The position numbers and the translations under genes were made by a program. A stretch of DNA of 6,614 nucleotides from assembly GCA_964429355.1 (NCBI GenBank), contig CAYSCH010000474.1:1-6614 (forward strand), read 5' to 3'. The number at the start of each line of letters is the position of its first letter. Positions within the stretch are counted from its first letter, which is position 1. Below are positions 6,401-6,614 of this stretch, piece after piece. This stretch comes from JAAYAY01 sp964429355. Lineage in GTDB: Bacteria; Planctomycetota; Planctomycetia; Pirellulales; Thermoguttaceae. The notes under the pieces were generated by a model. The model was not told where the DNA came from, made no database searches, and worked only from the letters and a program-made list of their open reading frames with translations.

Positions 6401-6523
6401 ATGCCGGTGCGAGGGAAGGTGGAAGAGCCAAGGCCAAGGCGTAAGGGGATGACTTCGGTCTTCACGGATCACTCTTCAGGTGTCGGGAATCGATGGTTCC
6501 TGGACAGCCGGGACAAGGCGTAA
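6401..6523 (+). CDS. Doubtful 40-codon frame
   Basis: ATG 6401 to TAA 6521-6523 would encode a basic 40-residue peptide starting MPVRGKVEEPRPRRKG. The GAGG before it ends only one base from the ATG, too close for good initiation. I recognise no family. It could be a relic or chance; the rest of 6373-6614 shows no other gene. Confidence 0.12.
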   Translation: MPVRGKVEEPRPRRKGMTSVFTDHSSGVGNRWFLDSRDKA

Positions 6524-6550
6524 CCCCCTAATCCTGGTGTCTCTCCTTCA

Positions 6551-6575
6551 AGTAGCAACGCTACTGTCTCGTTGC
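6551..6575. repeat. Overlapping, mutually exclusive hairpins
   Basis: AGTAGC (6551-6556) pairs with GCTACT (6560-6565) across a 3-base loop. The overlapping GCAACG (6555-6560) can instead pair with CGTTGC (6570-6575) across 9 bases. Neither is followed by a T-run, so an intrinsic terminator is not supported. Confidence 0.35.
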
Positions 6576-6614
6576 CACGGGAGCGGTCTTCTGCAAGAAA
6601 AATGCCCCCACTAT

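Noticed and set aside
1..6614. CRISPR array, tRNA, rRNA, insertion sequence or transposase
   Set aside because: No regularly spaced repeats, no tRNA-like cloverleaf, and no transposase motifs or paired terminal inverted repeats were seen on either strand.

Overview
The window is most consistent with a GC-rich environmental bacterium, probably a planctomycete. This is an inference: the large YD-repeat (RHS) protein has the wording I associate with planctomycete RHS giants, namely FDARGN-type repeats, acidic EF-hand-like loops, the DANFNV segment and a DPIGY-NLYRYV core. No rRNA or tRNA is present to confirm it. All supported genes lie on the + strand.

Region 1 (1-4298) is one long reading frame encoding most of an RHS/YD-repeat protein whose N-terminus lies beyond the left edge. 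The frame is broken once, by an amber TAG at 2757-2759, in a conserved stretch where the family normally reads straight through. The left half carries the YD-repeat shell. The right half finishes the shell, carries the RHS core (DPIGY...NLYRYV...DPSG), then a Gly/Pro linker beginning in a G8 run, and ends in a Cys- and Trp-rich variable tip.

Region 2 (about 4299-5433) looks like an accessory cargo zone behind the RHS tip. It has a small multi-pass membrane protein (best start 4439) and then a coreless Cys-rich frame ending at 5170. Its stop overlaps by four bases (GTGA) the start of an 88-residue protein with a CPxC zinc-knuckle-like motif. I read this as two tip-plus-partner pairs: the RHS tip with the membrane protein, and an orphan tip with the zinc-knuckle protein. 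In polymorphic toxin loci such neighbours are often immunity proteins, but nothing here proves toxicity or immunity.

Region 3 (5434-5877) is non-coding or decayed. It holds a degenerate CGAAG-type short repeat and a very short frame with a good Shine-Dalgarno sequence. Region 4 (5878-6372) is a complete GNAT acetyltransferase of the phosphinothricin/methionine-sulfoximine acetyltransferase-like family, apparently unrelated to the RHS locus. The last 242 bases (6373-6614) contain no convincing gene, only a weak 40-codon frame and two overlapping hairpins.
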